A stretch of DNA of 14,597 nucleotides from an uncultured Blautia sp. GTDB lineage: Bacteria > Bacillota > Clostridia > Lachnospirales > Lachnospiraceae. The translations under genes and the position numbers were made by a program. Below are positions 5,481-13,206 of the stretch, in pieces. The stretch's first letter is position 1; every line of letters starts with the position of its first letter. The notes under the pieces are model-generated. The model had not been told where the DNA came from. It did not search any database and saw only the letters and a list, made by a program, of their open reading frames with translations. The stretch is taken from positions 1 to 14,597 of the forward strand of contig UQAX01000056.1 of NCBI GenBank assembly GCA_900539145.1. Reading direction: 5' to 3'.

Positions 5481-8400
5481 TTATGCCATCTTTCCAGATG
5501 CATCTACATAATAACCGTCAATCCACTGATTACTTGCCATGGTTCCGTCTGTATTCAGATAGTACCAATAACCATCTACAAATACCCAACCTGTTGCCAT
5601 AGTTCCATCTGTGTTCAGATAATACCAATGTTCACCTACAGATACCCAGCCTGTTTCCATAGTTCCATCTGCATTCAGATAATACCAGTGTCCGCCTACA
5701 GATACCCAGCCTGTTTCCATTGCTCCATCTGCATTCAGATAATACCAGTGTCCGCCTACGGATACCCAGCCTGTTTCCATTGCTCCATCTGTATTCATGT
5801 AGTACCATGTATCACCTACAAGTACCCAGCCTGTTTCCATTGCTCCATCTGTATTCATGTAGTACCATGTATCACCTACAAGTACCCAGCCTGTTTCCAT
5901 TGCTCCGCTTTCATTCATGTAATACCATGTTTCTCCTACGGATACCCAGCCTGTTTCCATTGCTCCGCTTTCATTCATGTAATACCATGTTTCTCCTACG
6001 GATACCCAGCCTGTTTCCATTGCTCCGCTTTCATTCATGTAGTACCATGTTTCTCCTACGGATACCCAGCCTGTCTGCATAATTCCGGTTTCACTAAAGT
6101 AATACCACTTTTCAGAAATCTCTTTCCAGCCAACTGCTTTCTGTCCGTTTTCATAATATTCCCAACCGTTTTCTGTCTGAACCCAGCCTTCATTTTCAAC
6201 TTCTATCGTTTTAAAGTTTGCTGTAATTGTTGTATCTGCTTCTACTGTATGAATATAAGGATTTTCTGTACTTACTTCTTCTCCGTCAATGGTCCAGTTT
6301 ACAAAAGTATAACCTTCTTTTGCTTTCGCTGTAAGTGTTGCATTTGCACCTTTTTCATATACTCCTGTTTCGCTGTCAAGTGTTACTGTACCCATTGTTT
6401 CATCATTCACACTTGCTGTAATGGTAAATTTCTCCGGTGGTGTCGGAACTTCTATTGCTACTCTTGCACGAAGCTCTGCCACTGCCATATGTTTGTCATT
6501 GCCCTGGTCAGAAGCCGTATGAACACCTATTAATCGCACATATTTTGCCTGTACCGGTTCTTCAAAACCTAAAATTATCCAACCACCCTGCTGTTTATCT
6601 ACATTTCCTGTTGCAGCTGTCTGCCATTCTTTGCCGTCCAGACTATATTGAATTTCATATTCGGTCATACGTCCGTTTGCTCCGCCTTGCATTCTTGGCA
6701 TATAACGCAGAGCATCAATCTTCGGTGCTTCTTCCTCATCATCTCCCAGCTTTAATGTCACTGTTCTATGTTCCGGCTTTGAACCTTCTCCTGCTACGCT
6801 CCAGTTTGTATGCCAATGTGTATTCGCTTTTCCGTCAAGAACATATTTTACAGGACCTTCATTGGCTGTTCCCGGTGTATATGCACTTCCTGCTGTTGCT
6901 GTAATCTTTTCTACCGGATAATCTCTGCTGTCATCTTCAGGAAGCGCTGTTTCTTCTTCTCCCATTCTTACCGCAAAGTTCTTTGTTGTTTTATGATTTT
7001 CTGATTCTAAAATCATACGCACTACATTTTCATGTTTCGGCAGAATTGTAAGGGAAGCATTGTTCTTTGCTTTTGCAGTTACTTTCACATTTGTTTCCGG
7101 TACAGAATAACTGTCTAATACATAAGCTGCTTTTGGAAGTACACGTTCTCCTACTTTAACCTCTGCAAGTTCGGCTGTTTCGTTTACTTTAAAAGTACCT
7201 TCTGCCTTTTTCAACTCTACTTCGGTAATTGCTGTACATGGCTTTCTATTTCCTGTATCTGTTGCGTTGGCATTTACTACTTTTACCTTCACATAAGTAG
7301 CTGTAACAGGTGCCATTTCATAACGATATGCTTTTACTCTGTCTTTTTCCTGACCAATATGTTCTTTTACTTCTACCTTTTCCCATGAACCGTCTTTTCC
7401 TGTTTCAGATACAAAAATCTCTGTAGTACCTTCATCTGGGAATCGAATACTGTTGTTATCTTTGGCAAAATGAATTACAATTTCACCAATTCTCTGCTGT
7501 GTATCAAACGTAAAGGTAAGCTCTGCTTCTTTTGTTCCCTTCTGAGCTGCGTCCCAGTTACTCCATGCTGATTCATTTGGTCCACCATCATTATTTAAAG
7601 ACATTGCTGTTTTGCCGTCTTTAATAGCTTCCAAAGTATCAGAGCCCTGAATATTCTGTGAAAGTTTTGCAACATTTGTCACACTGCTTCCAATTTTAAT
7701 ATCCTCTTTCTGCACACGGATAGATGCTGTTACAGGAATTGTTTTTCCAAAAATATCAGCAGAACCATTAACTGTCACAATTTCATCTGCATTCTGGAAT
7801 GCATTAGCATTCTTTTCCTCCCACTGTACAGGGAAAGAAGCTGATAAAACAGTTCCATCTGGAAGCACTGCCGGTCTTACATCTGGCAACTGTGGTTTCA
7901 CACCTTTTTGTGTAACACCTGAATAATTTAACAATGCTGCCACGTCATCAATCATATTGACATGAACCGTAATTTTTTTCTTTCCTACCGTTCCCTCTAC
8001 AGAAAAGCTTCCTGTTTTAGAAACCTGCTCATCGGTAATTTCACCCCATGTAACTGCCACGTCCTCTTTTGTTCCATCAGAATACTGTGCTTCAATTTTC
8101 TCAGGAAGCTGTGGTTTTGTACCTGTTTTCACATAATAAGACTTAGAATATTTATAACTTTCAATATAACGCTCTGGTGCTTCTTCCTTCACCGGTGTTG
8201 TTGTAATCTTTACAGTTGAAGCTTCTAACCCATCTGCTTTTGCTGTAACTGTGATTTCTCCTGCCTTTTCTGTGGACTGTACAATCGCCAGAACCTTACC
8301 GCTGAAAGCTTTTCTATTATCTGCTTTATAAGAGTCATGATCCGGTGAACTTCCGTTATCCACACCTACCAGTTTTCCTGCGCCCTGCACATCAAAAGTA

Positions 8401-10904
8401 ACGCGATTTGCAGCGTCCGGCACAATATTTCCATCTTTATCTGTTACATCTACTGTAACATAAGAAAGATCTTTGCCATCTGCCTGAATGGATTTTCTGT
8501 CTGCCTTTGCCGACAGCTTCGCTTCCTCACCTGTGGTTTTTACTACTGAACGCCCTTCAGCATTCTTAATCACATTTCCTTTTGCATCTTTGGCAACAGC
8601 TTCCAATGTACCTGCTTCATAAGGAACCTGCCATTCCATATACAAATCTTTATGGTTTTTCTTACCATTTTCTAATACCTGATAACTATATCCTGCTTTT
8701 GTTGTTTCTGTTTTAAAAGTTTTCTTTCCAAGAGATTTTTTCTCTCCACCGTCTGCCGGTGTAAAGAATAATTCAACCTCTTTTGCATCAGAATAAACCA
8801 CAACAGGTACTGTTCCATCTGCATTCTTCTTCACAACATCTTCGTTCCATGCAGGCAGTACATGAAGGGTATTTACCTCATCATTCCACTGACTCTGATA
8901 GAAATAATAGCTGTCCTTCGGAAATCCCGCTGTATCAATAATACCAAAATAAGAGTTCTTTGGTGAAGGCCATGTGCCTTTTGGTCCCGGATCTGTACCA
9001 TTCCAAGGAGTCGGCTCACCTATGTAGTCAAAGCCTGTCCAAACATATTCACCTGCCACAAAATCTCTCTGGATAACATCATACCACGCTTCACTTGCCA
9101 ATGCTCCCCAGTTTACCCTTGAGTTATCATAGGAAGTAAGCTGCTGTTCTGAAGTAGCTTGCTGACTTCCTGTTACAGAATAAATTCCACGGCTGTTTAC
9201 AGATGAAGCTGTTTCAGAACCATATAATTTCCAATCAGGATGTTCTCTGTGAATTTGATCATAACTTGCACCATTTGAATAGTTTGTCCCTGATGTACCG
9301 CCGGCTTTCGTAAGCTTGTCTCCGATAGAAACCTGTTCCCAATCGCCTCGTTTTACTGCATTACTTCCAATGGTAAGAGTCTTGGTTTCGTCAACTTCTT
9401 TTGCCCATGCAATCAGTCTGTCTGCTCTCTCCGCATATCCACTGCCACCGGCTCCCTCCTGAATTTCATTTCCAAGAGACCATTCAATTACAGATGGTGC
9501 ATTCAAATCACGTTTCATGATTGCCTTCAAATCATATTCTGCCCATGTCATACCATCTTCTTTTCCCAGAATGGTATTATTTTCTTCAATAGTTTTTTCA
9601 AACCATACAGAATAATCATTACTGTTTCCATTCTTTGCACGATGCCAGCCGTCAAAAACTTCTTCAATTACTAAAATACCTTTTTCATTGCAAATTTCTA
9701 TTAAGTCTTTTGATGCAGGATTATGTGTTACACGAATGGAATTGCAGCCCATTTCCTGAAGAATTTCTACCTGACGCTCAATAGCACGGCGATTGGCAAC
9801 TGCACCCAATGCACCCTGATCATGGTGCATACAAACACCTTTTAATTTTACATTTTTACCATTAAGCTGAAAACCTGTTTCTGTATCAAAATTCAAATAG
9901 CGGAAACCATATTCTGTATCATAACTATCTAAAAGCTTGTCTCCTGCTTTTACTTCTGTGCGAATTGTGTAAAGCGCAGGATTTTCTACTGACCAAAGCT
10001 CAGGATTTTTCACCGGTACTGTTGCTGAAATTTCAGTTTTTTCTCCTGCTCCTACTTGCTGCGCTTCTGTTGTAAAAGTTCCAATTGCCGCATCTGGTTT
10101 TTCACCTTTTTTAAATACCGTATGTGTTAATGTAACATTCTGTGCTTCTTTTGAGTCATTTACAACCGTTGTCTTTATATCCGTATTTACTGTTTTTCCT
10201 GCTTCTGTTGCTAAATTCTTGCTTTCTACTTTAATTCCATTCAAATCCACATGAACAGCATTGGTAGTTGTCAGACTTACACTTCTGTAAATACCGCTTC
10301 CTGAATACCAACGGCTGGAAGGTGTCTGATGGTCTACCTTTACTGCAATCGTGTTTTCTTTGTCATAGCTGATATAGTCTGTAATGTCAAAAGAAAATGG
10401 CGTGTATCCATAAGGGTGTGTACCCACTTCCTTTCCGTTCACATAAACAGTCGCATTCATGTACACCCCGTCAAAATCAATGCGAATACGTTTACCTTTT
10501 GCTTCTTCGCCTAAAGTAAAGTTCTTTCTATACCAACCAATACCTCCCGGCAAATAACCGCTTTCTGCTTCCAATGACTGAGAATATTCCTGTTCAATAC
10601 TATAATCATGAGGTAAAGACAGTGTTCTCCATTTTGAATCATCAAATGTTGGATTTTGTGCATTTGACACATCTCCCAGATTAAATTTCCAGTCACTGTC
10701 AAAATTCTGTGTTCTGACAGAGCTGCTTCCGTAGTCTTTTACCGTTACACGTTCCGGTTCTGAACTCATTTGACTCTGAGAGTCCTCTTTCACTCGAACC
10801 ATTTCTCCTTTTGCATACACTGCAGAAGAAAATCCCATTCCCTGCACAGTAAGAACAGCTGCAAGTGTTGCTGCTCCCATGCGTGCCAGTCTTTGCTTTC
10901 TCAT
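5481..10904 (-). CDS. Secreted, wall-bound multidomain GH2 beta-galactosidase-like enzyme
   Basis: 1807 residues. Signal peptide about 1-31 (ending SSAVYA). GH2 sugar-binding domain ~65-215, Ig-like ~216-330, catalytic barrel ~335-655 with acid/base Glu480 (SLGNE) and nucleophile Glu564 (YGSETAS). Then a DUF4982-type domain ~690-790, a GH2 C-terminal Ig-like domain ~795-900, and Big_4-like domains ~920-985 and ~990-1065. Discoidin-type (F5/8C/CBM32-like) modules lie at ~1070-1232 and ~1330-1480, and an InlB-type bacterial repeat domain at ~1492-1566. Choline-binding-like GW..YY repeats fill ~1573-1807. There is no LPXTG, so attachment is probably non-covalent. The start at 10904 has AAGGAG 8 nt upstream; an in-frame ATG at 10967 is rejected because it would disrupt the signal peptide. 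The likely role is to release beta-linked galactose from host or dietary glycans outside the cell. Exact specificity (galactosidase versus another GH2 activity) is inferred. Confidence 0.88.
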   Translation of the reverse strand: MRKQRLARMGAATLAAVLTVQGMGFSSAVYAKGEMVRVKEDSQSQMSSEPERVTVKDYGSSSVRTQNFDSDWKFNLGDVSNAQNPTFDDSKWRTLSLPHDYSIEQEYSQSLEAESGYLPGGIGWYRKNFTLGEEAKGKRIRIDFDGVYMNATVYVNGKEVGTHPYGYTPFSFDITDYISYDKENTIAVKVDHQTPSSRWYSGSGIYRSVSLTTTNAVHVDLNGIKVESKNLATEAGKTVNTDIKTTVVNDSKEAQNVTLTHTVFKKGEKPDAAIGTFTTEAQQVGAGEKTEISATVPVKNPELWSVENPALYTIRTEVKAGDKLLDSYDTEYGFRYLNFDTETGFQLNGKNVKLKGVCMHHDQGALGAVANRRAIERQVEILQEMGCNSIRVTHNPASKDLIEICNEKGILVIEEVFDGWHRAKNGNSNDYSVWFEKTIEENNTILGKEDGMTWAEYDLKAIMKRDLNAPSVIEWSLGNEIQEGAGGSGYAERADRLIAWAKEVDETKTLTIGSNAVKRGDWEQVSIGDKLTKAGGTSGTNYSNGASYDQIHREHPDWKLYGSETASSVNSRGIYSVTGSQQATSEQQLTSYDNSRVNWGALASEAWYDVIQRDFVAGEYVWTGFDYIGEPTPWNGTDPGPKGTWPSPKNSYFGIIDTAGFPKDSYYFYQSQWNDEVNTLHVLPAWNEDVVKKNADGTVPVVVYSDAKEVELFFTPADGGEKKSLGKKTFKTETTKAGYSYQVLENGKKNHKDLYMEWQVPYEAGTLEAVAKDAKGNVIKNAEGRSVVKTTGEEAKLSAKADRKSIQADGKDLSYVTVDVTDKDGNIVPDAANRVTFDVQGAGKLVGVDNGSSPDHDSYKADNRKAFSGKVLAIVQSTEKAGEITVTAKADGLEASTVKITTTPVKEEAPERYIESYKYSKSYYVKTGTKPQLPEKIEAQYSDGTKEDVAVTWGEITDEQVSKTGSFSVEGTVGKKKITVHVNMIDDVAALLNYSGVTQKGVKPQLPDVRPAVLPDGTVLSASFPVQWEEKNANAFQNADEIVTVNGSADIFGKTIPVTASIRVQKEDIKIGSSVTNVAKLSQNIQGSDTLEAIKDGKTAMSLNNDGGPNESAWSNWDAAQKGTKEAELTFTFDTQQRIGEIVIHFAKDNNSIRFPDEGTTEIFVSETGKDGSWEKVEVKEHIGQEKDRVKAYRYEMAPVTATYVKVKVVNANATDTGNRKPCTAITEVELKKAEGTFKVNETAELAEVKVGERVLPKAAYVLDSYSVPETNVKVTAKAKNNASLTILPKHENVVRMILESENHKTTKNFAVRMGEEETALPEDDSRDYPVEKITATAGSAYTPGTANEGPVKYVLDGKANTHWHTNWSVAGEGSKPEHRTVTLKLGDDEEEAPKIDALRYMPRMQGGANGRMTEYEIQYSLDGKEWQTAATGNVDKQQGGWIILGFEEPVQAKYVRLIGVHTASDQGNDKHMAVAELRARVAIEVPTPPEKFTITASVNDETMGTVTLDSETGVYEKGANATLTAKAKEGYTFVNWTIDGEEVSTENPYIHTVEADTTITANFKTIEVENEGWVQTENGWEYYENGQKAVGWKEISEKWYYFSETGIMQTGWVSVGETWYYMNESGAMETGWVSVGETWYYMNESGAMETGWVSVGETWYYMNESGAMETGWVLVGDTWYYMNTDGAMETGWVLVGDTWYYMNTDGAMETGWVSVGGHWYYLNADGAMETGWVSVGGHWYYLNADGTMETGWVSVGEHWYYLNTDGTMATGWVFVDGYWYYLNTDGTMASNQWIDGYYVDASGKMA
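5521..6120. repeat. 60-bp tandem repeats encoding wall-binding units
   Basis: Ten in-register 60-bp units, eight highly similar (5581-6060). They encode 20-residue units such as GWVSVGETWYYMNESGAMET. Neighbouring copies fall into sub-families: 5761-5820 and 5821-5880 match at 58/60 bases, as do 5881-5940 and 5941-6000; 5641-5700 and 5701-5760 match at 57/60. This indicates recent stepwise duplication and a copy number likely to vary between strains. Confidence 0.95.
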
Positions 10905-10938
10905 AAATATCTCCTTTCGAATTTTAATGCTAAACATT

Positions 10939-10947
10939 ATTGTATCA
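10939..10947 (-). promoter_or_regulatory. Extended -10 promoter of the GH2 gene
   Basis: On the minus strand TGATACAAT is an extended -10 (TGnTATAAT type), with no good -35 at 17 nt, where a T9 tract lies. The leader would be about 28 nt. The missing -35 suggests an activator. Confidence 0.5.
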
Positions 10948-11535
10948 CTTCGCACAAAAAAAAACATATAAAATTTTTGTTTTTATATAGATTTTTTTAC
11001 TATCGTATATCTATATAAATATATTCTTTTCATTTTAGTCATTTTATACAAATCTTATTCTGCCATATCATGGAAAGCTACCTTCGACATTTTAACTCTC
11101 TTATCCCTCTATCAAGGGCATTAAAAAAATAGACAATACTATCTACGTTTGATGCATTGTGTATATTAAATACAGGTGTTTTTTATAATCAAACAACAAA
11201 AAATTATTCTAAGTTAATACATGAAAATATATAAATTAGTAATCTCAAAAGATGTTCTTCTTAGACAAATTAGAATTTGAAAACCACAATTTTATAAGTG
11301 GTTATTAACCCTCACAGGGTTTTAATAAAATCCTCCAAAAGCCTTGAAAATAAAGGGTTTATCGCAAAATGCTCACCTTAACTTATTATACGATTTCACA
11401 CTGTTTTATTCTCCCCTTGGAAGCTGATAAGGTCAAACACAAGGGCAAGAAAATCTGATAACAAGATATAACAGAATGTGGCAATCGGAGAACTGTGACG
11501 TATGTGCGAATATATTATACTGGAGGATTTATTAT
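10948..11535. other. AT-rich gene-free region between the GH2 gene and tnpV
   Basis: No ORF with a credible ribosome site or recognisable protein on either strand. Apart from the inverted repeats near 10966-11017, it holds small hairpins: AACCAC/GTGGTT (11282-11287/11298-11303), AACCC/GGGTT (11306-11310/11316-11320, followed by T-rich sequence) and CCCTTG/CAAGGG (11414-11419/11440-11445). The left boundary of the downstream accessory DNA probably lies in here, but I see no clear target-site duplication or att repeat. Confidence 0.5.
10966..11017. promoter_or_regulatory. AT-rich inverted repeats upstream of the GH2 promoter
   Basis: Two overlapping inverted repeats: ATATAAAA (10966-10973)/TTTTATAT (10981-10988), and TATATAGAT (10984-10992)/ATCTATATA (11009-11017, 16-nt spacer). 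They lie just upstream of the -10, where an activator for a carbohydrate gene would bind. AT-richness makes chance palindromes more likely. Confidence 0.35.
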
Positions 11536-11913
11536 ATGGACAAATACATTTTTGATGAAAGCAATGGTTTATGGTATGAATTGCAGGACGATTATTATAT
11601 CCCTTGTCTGATACTTTCCGAAGAAGAAACGCAGCCTATCGGACTGTGGGGACAACGCCACAAGCAGTACCTAAAGGAACATAAACACTTCCTTTACACT
11701 ACAATGCTTATTGAGGGTACATTGAACTCTTACCTTGCCGACATTGACAAACAGGCACAGGAACGCTTGCTCCTGCTGACAAAGCAGATTGCAGAGCAGG
11801 AAAATGTTACCGAACAACTGAAAGCCGACAATGCTATGTTGTGGGTGCAGAAAATGAATGAAATTCAGTCCAGAGTTAGAGAAATCATTTACAACGAGAT
11901 TATCTACGCATAG
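11536..11913 (+). CDS. tnpV: TnpV-like transposon-encoded protein
   Basis: 125 residues, resembling the small TnpV proteins of Tn4451-type and other Clostridia mobilizable elements, whose biochemical role is not established. Recognisable features are the N-terminal segment MDKYIFDESNGLWYELQDDY, the motif PIGLWGQRHKQYLKEH (about 35-50), and a C-terminal helical part (QLKADNAMLWVQKMNEI) likely to form a coiled coil. The start is ATG at 11536 with GGAGG 9 nt upstream; an in-frame start 60 nt earlier lacks a ribosome site. A strong hairpin follows at 11923-11953. It is a good marker that this region is mobile DNA, although no recombinase is present in the window. Confidence 0.75.
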   Translation: MDKYIFDESNGLWYELQDDYYIPCLILSEEETQPIGLWGQRHKQYLKEHKHFLYTTMLIEGTLNSYLADIDKQAQERLLLLTKQIAEQENVTEQLKADNAMLWVQKMNEIQSRVREIIYNEIIYA

Positions 11914-11922
11914 TAAGAATTA

Positions 11923-11953
11923 GGGCGGTAAGCCAGCTTTTGGCTTACTGCCC
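11923..11953 (+). terminator. Strong hairpin after tnpV
   Basis: GGGCGGTAAGCCA (11923-11935) pairs with TGGCTTACTGCCC (11941-11953), 13 bp including one G-U, with a 5-nt loop. Only a weak T tract (TTGT) follows, so it is a terminator-like element rather than a textbook one. Confidence 0.6.
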
Positions 11954-11966
11954 TTGTCTGCTCGTA

Positions 11967-12043
11967 AGCAAAATAAAGAAATACCGTCAATGGCAGTGTT
12001 TGCACTGTTCATCAAGACCATTGACGGTATTTCTTGTTTTGCT
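11967..12043. repeat. Long inverted repeat with nested hairpin (cruciform)
   Basis: The left arm (11967-11993) and right arm (12018-12043) pair over about 26 bp (core AAATACCGTCAATGG/CCATTGACGGTATTT, exact), with one bulge and one mismatch near the base. The 24-nt loop holds a second hairpin CAGTG-TTTG-CACTG (11994-12007). T-rich bases occur in the right arm. It is either a bidirectional terminator between tnpV and sdpR or a small non-coding mobile/structured element. The right end overlaps the first SdpR-type operator. Confidence 0.7.
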
Positions 12044-12065
12044 ATTTAAAAATATTTTGAAATAG
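12042..12065. promoter_or_regulatory. Candidate SdpR operator 1 (upstream of -35)
   Basis: Inverted repeat CTATTT-N12-AAATAG (outer G/C pairs extend it to 7 bp), ending 3 nt before the -35 box. 21 of 24 bases match operator 2. Assignment to SdpR is inferred from autoregulation in this family. Confidence 0.6.
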
Positions 12066-12068
12066 CCA

Positions 12069-12097
12069 TTGAAAAACGAATGCTAAACTGATATAAT
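12069..12097 (+). promoter_or_regulatory. sdpR-sdpI promoter
   Basis: TTGAAA (12069-12074), a 17-nt spacer and TATAAT (12092-12097), with an extended TGA before the -10. This is a near-consensus, strong sigma-A promoter held between two matching operators. Confidence 0.85.
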
Positions 12098-12121
12098 CTA
12101 TTTAAAGATTATTTGAAATAG
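12098..12121. promoter_or_regulatory. Candidate SdpR operator 2 (over the transcription start)
   Basis: Inverted repeat CTATTT-N12-AAATAG, extended to 10-bp arms TAATCTATTT (12094-12103)/AAATAGATTA (12116-12125). It starts right after the -10 box and covers the predicted start site, ideal for repression. It is centred 56 bp from operator 1. Confidence 0.65.
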
Positions 12122-12137
12122 ATTAGGGCGTGGAAGA

Positions 12138-12407
12138 TTGGCTATAAATGAAGTGTTAGCTGCTTTAGCGGACGATACTCGTCGAAAAATTCTGCTAAAG
12201 TTACAGGAAGGAAAAATAAGCTCAGGCGATTTAGCTATCGCATTGGATATGACACCACAGGCATTGTCCTATCATTTATCAAAGCTAAAAAAGGCAGACT
12301 TGATTTACGAAACTCGATATAAAAATTTTATTTACTATGAATTAAATTTATCTATCCTTGATGAAACAATCATGTGGATAAGTAAATTACGTGGAGGTCA
12401 ACAATGA
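12138..12407 (+). CDS. sdpR: SdpR/ArsR-family autorepressor
   Basis: 89-residue winged-helix DNA-binding repressor. The N-terminus reads INEVLAALADDTRRKILLKL (3-22), and the recognition helix region is MTPQALSYHLSKLKKADLI (about 38-56), as in SdpR. In Bacillus, SdpR represses sdpRI and is sequestered at the membrane by SdpI when the SDP toxin is present. There are no ArsR-type metal-binding cysteines. The start is TTG at 12138: no in-frame ATG lies nearby and upstream frame readings do not improve it; the ribosome site is weak (GGAAG close to the start). The promoter and twin operators lie directly upstream. Its stop overlaps the sdpI start (ATGA), so the two are translationally coupled. Confidence 0.85.
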   Translation: MAINEVLAALADDTRRKILLKLQEGKISSGDLAIALDMTPQALSYHLSKLKKADLIYETRYKNFIYYELNLSILDETIMWISKLRGGQQ

Positions 12408-13060
12408 AAAAGAAAAAAATCATTTTTTATAGTCTTATGTTTTTGCCATTGATAGTTGTTTTGATTGCCTTACATTTCTTACCAGAGCGAATTCCAGCTC
12501 ATTATGATTTTAATAATCAAGTAACACGTTGGGGCAGTAAATACGAAACATTAATTTTCCCTGTGATCACAGTTTTATTTGGCTACTTTATGCTTGGTAT
12601 GGCTAAATTCTCTTCAAAACAAGAAGAAAATGGGAGTAACAACGAAAATGTATGTATTGTGGCAGGAATTGTATCTCTTACACTTTTTAACGCTATGACA
12701 GGTTATTTCTTGTATGCTGATTTCAATTCGATTGAAAATCTTTCTTCAATTGCACTTGATATTAATCAACTTTTATTTGGACTGCTTGGTGTTGCAATGA
12801 TTATATTAGGCAATATTATGCCAAAACTGCGAATGAACTCAATCGCAGGACTGAGAACAGTATGGAGTATGAAAAATGAAACAACGTGGAAAAAAAGCCA
12901 ACGCTTTGGCGGTATTTCATTTATTGTAGGCGGGGTTATTATAATCATAGTATGCTTTTTAACGAAAGGCTTTTCTTGTTTCTGGTGGACAATGGGCATC
13001 GTAGCAATTCTTTTGATTATTGACACCTACTATACCTACACATTATCCAAAAAATATTGA
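12404..13060 (+). CDS. sdpI: SdpI-family immunity/signalling membrane protein
   Basis: 218 residues with a DUF1648-type N-terminus and SdpI C-terminus. The first membrane segment is ~6-26, followed by the family motif LPERIPAHYDFNNQVTRWGSK (26-46). Further hydrophobic segments lie at ~48-68, ~83-104, ~121-138, ~170-187 and ~194-211, giving six in total. The SdpI signature MPKLRMNSIAGLRTVWSM (139-156) is followed by W162 and QRFGG (166-170). In Bacillus, SdpI protects against the SDP cannibalism toxin and titrates SdpR. The start ATG overlaps the sdpR stop, with GGAGG inside the end of sdpR. No sdpABC toxin genes are in the window, so it appears as an orphan immunity unit, probably cargo of the mobile region. 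Confidence 0.87.
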   Translation: MKKKKIIFYSLMFLPLIVVLIALHFLPERIPAHYDFNNQVTRWGSKYETLIFPVITVLFGYFMLGMAKFSSKQEENGSNNENVCIVAGIVSLTLFNAMTGYFLYADFNSIENLSSIALDINQLLFGLLGVAMIILGNIMPKLRMNSIAGLRTVWSMKNETTWKKSQRFGGISFIVGGVIIIIVCFLTKGFSCFWWTMGIVAILLIIDTYYTYTLSKKY

Positions 13061-13104
13061 TATAGTAATACGTGTTTATTGAAAACTTTTATATGTATTT
13101 ATCA

Positions 13105-13140
13105 AACACCCTGCAAGATGTAAAAATCTTGCAGGGTGTT
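13105..13140. terminator. Perfect hairpin terminator between sdpI and the relaxase
   Basis: Perfect 15-bp stem AACACCCTGCAAGAT (13105-13119)/ATCTTGCAGGGTGTT (13126-13140) with a 6-nt loop. T tracts are short on both strands. It is placed to end both convergent transcripts. Confidence 0.75.
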
Positions 13141-13162
13141 CTACTGTCAAAATATATGTAAG

Positions 13163-13187
13163 ACCGCAAGGCAGGTCGCCCTGCGGT
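13163..13187 (-). terminator. Hairpin downstream of the relaxase gene
   Basis: ACCGCAAGG (13163-13171) and CCCTGCGGT (13179-13187) pair at 8 of 9 positions with a 7-nt loop, 20 nt after the relaxase stop. The following sequence on the minus strand is only moderately T-rich. Confidence 0.5.
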
Positions 13188-13206
13188 GATGTTTCCTATG
13201 TCGTGA

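Noticed and set aside
5521..6120. Regular repeats considered as a CRISPR array
   Set aside because: Units are directly joined, with no unique spacers, in frame within a coding region and encode a known wall-binding repeat.
5628..6533. Long plus-strand ORF with repeated YPACFH-like units
   Set aside because: It is antisense to the 60-bp repeats of the GH2 gene; its regularity comes only from those repeats and there is no ribosome site.
11330..11460. Possible recombinase remnant upstream of tnpV (frame ending EADKVKHKGKKI-stop)
   Set aside because: No recognisable recombinase motif, and the open stretch is short with no start; not enough to call a pseudogene.
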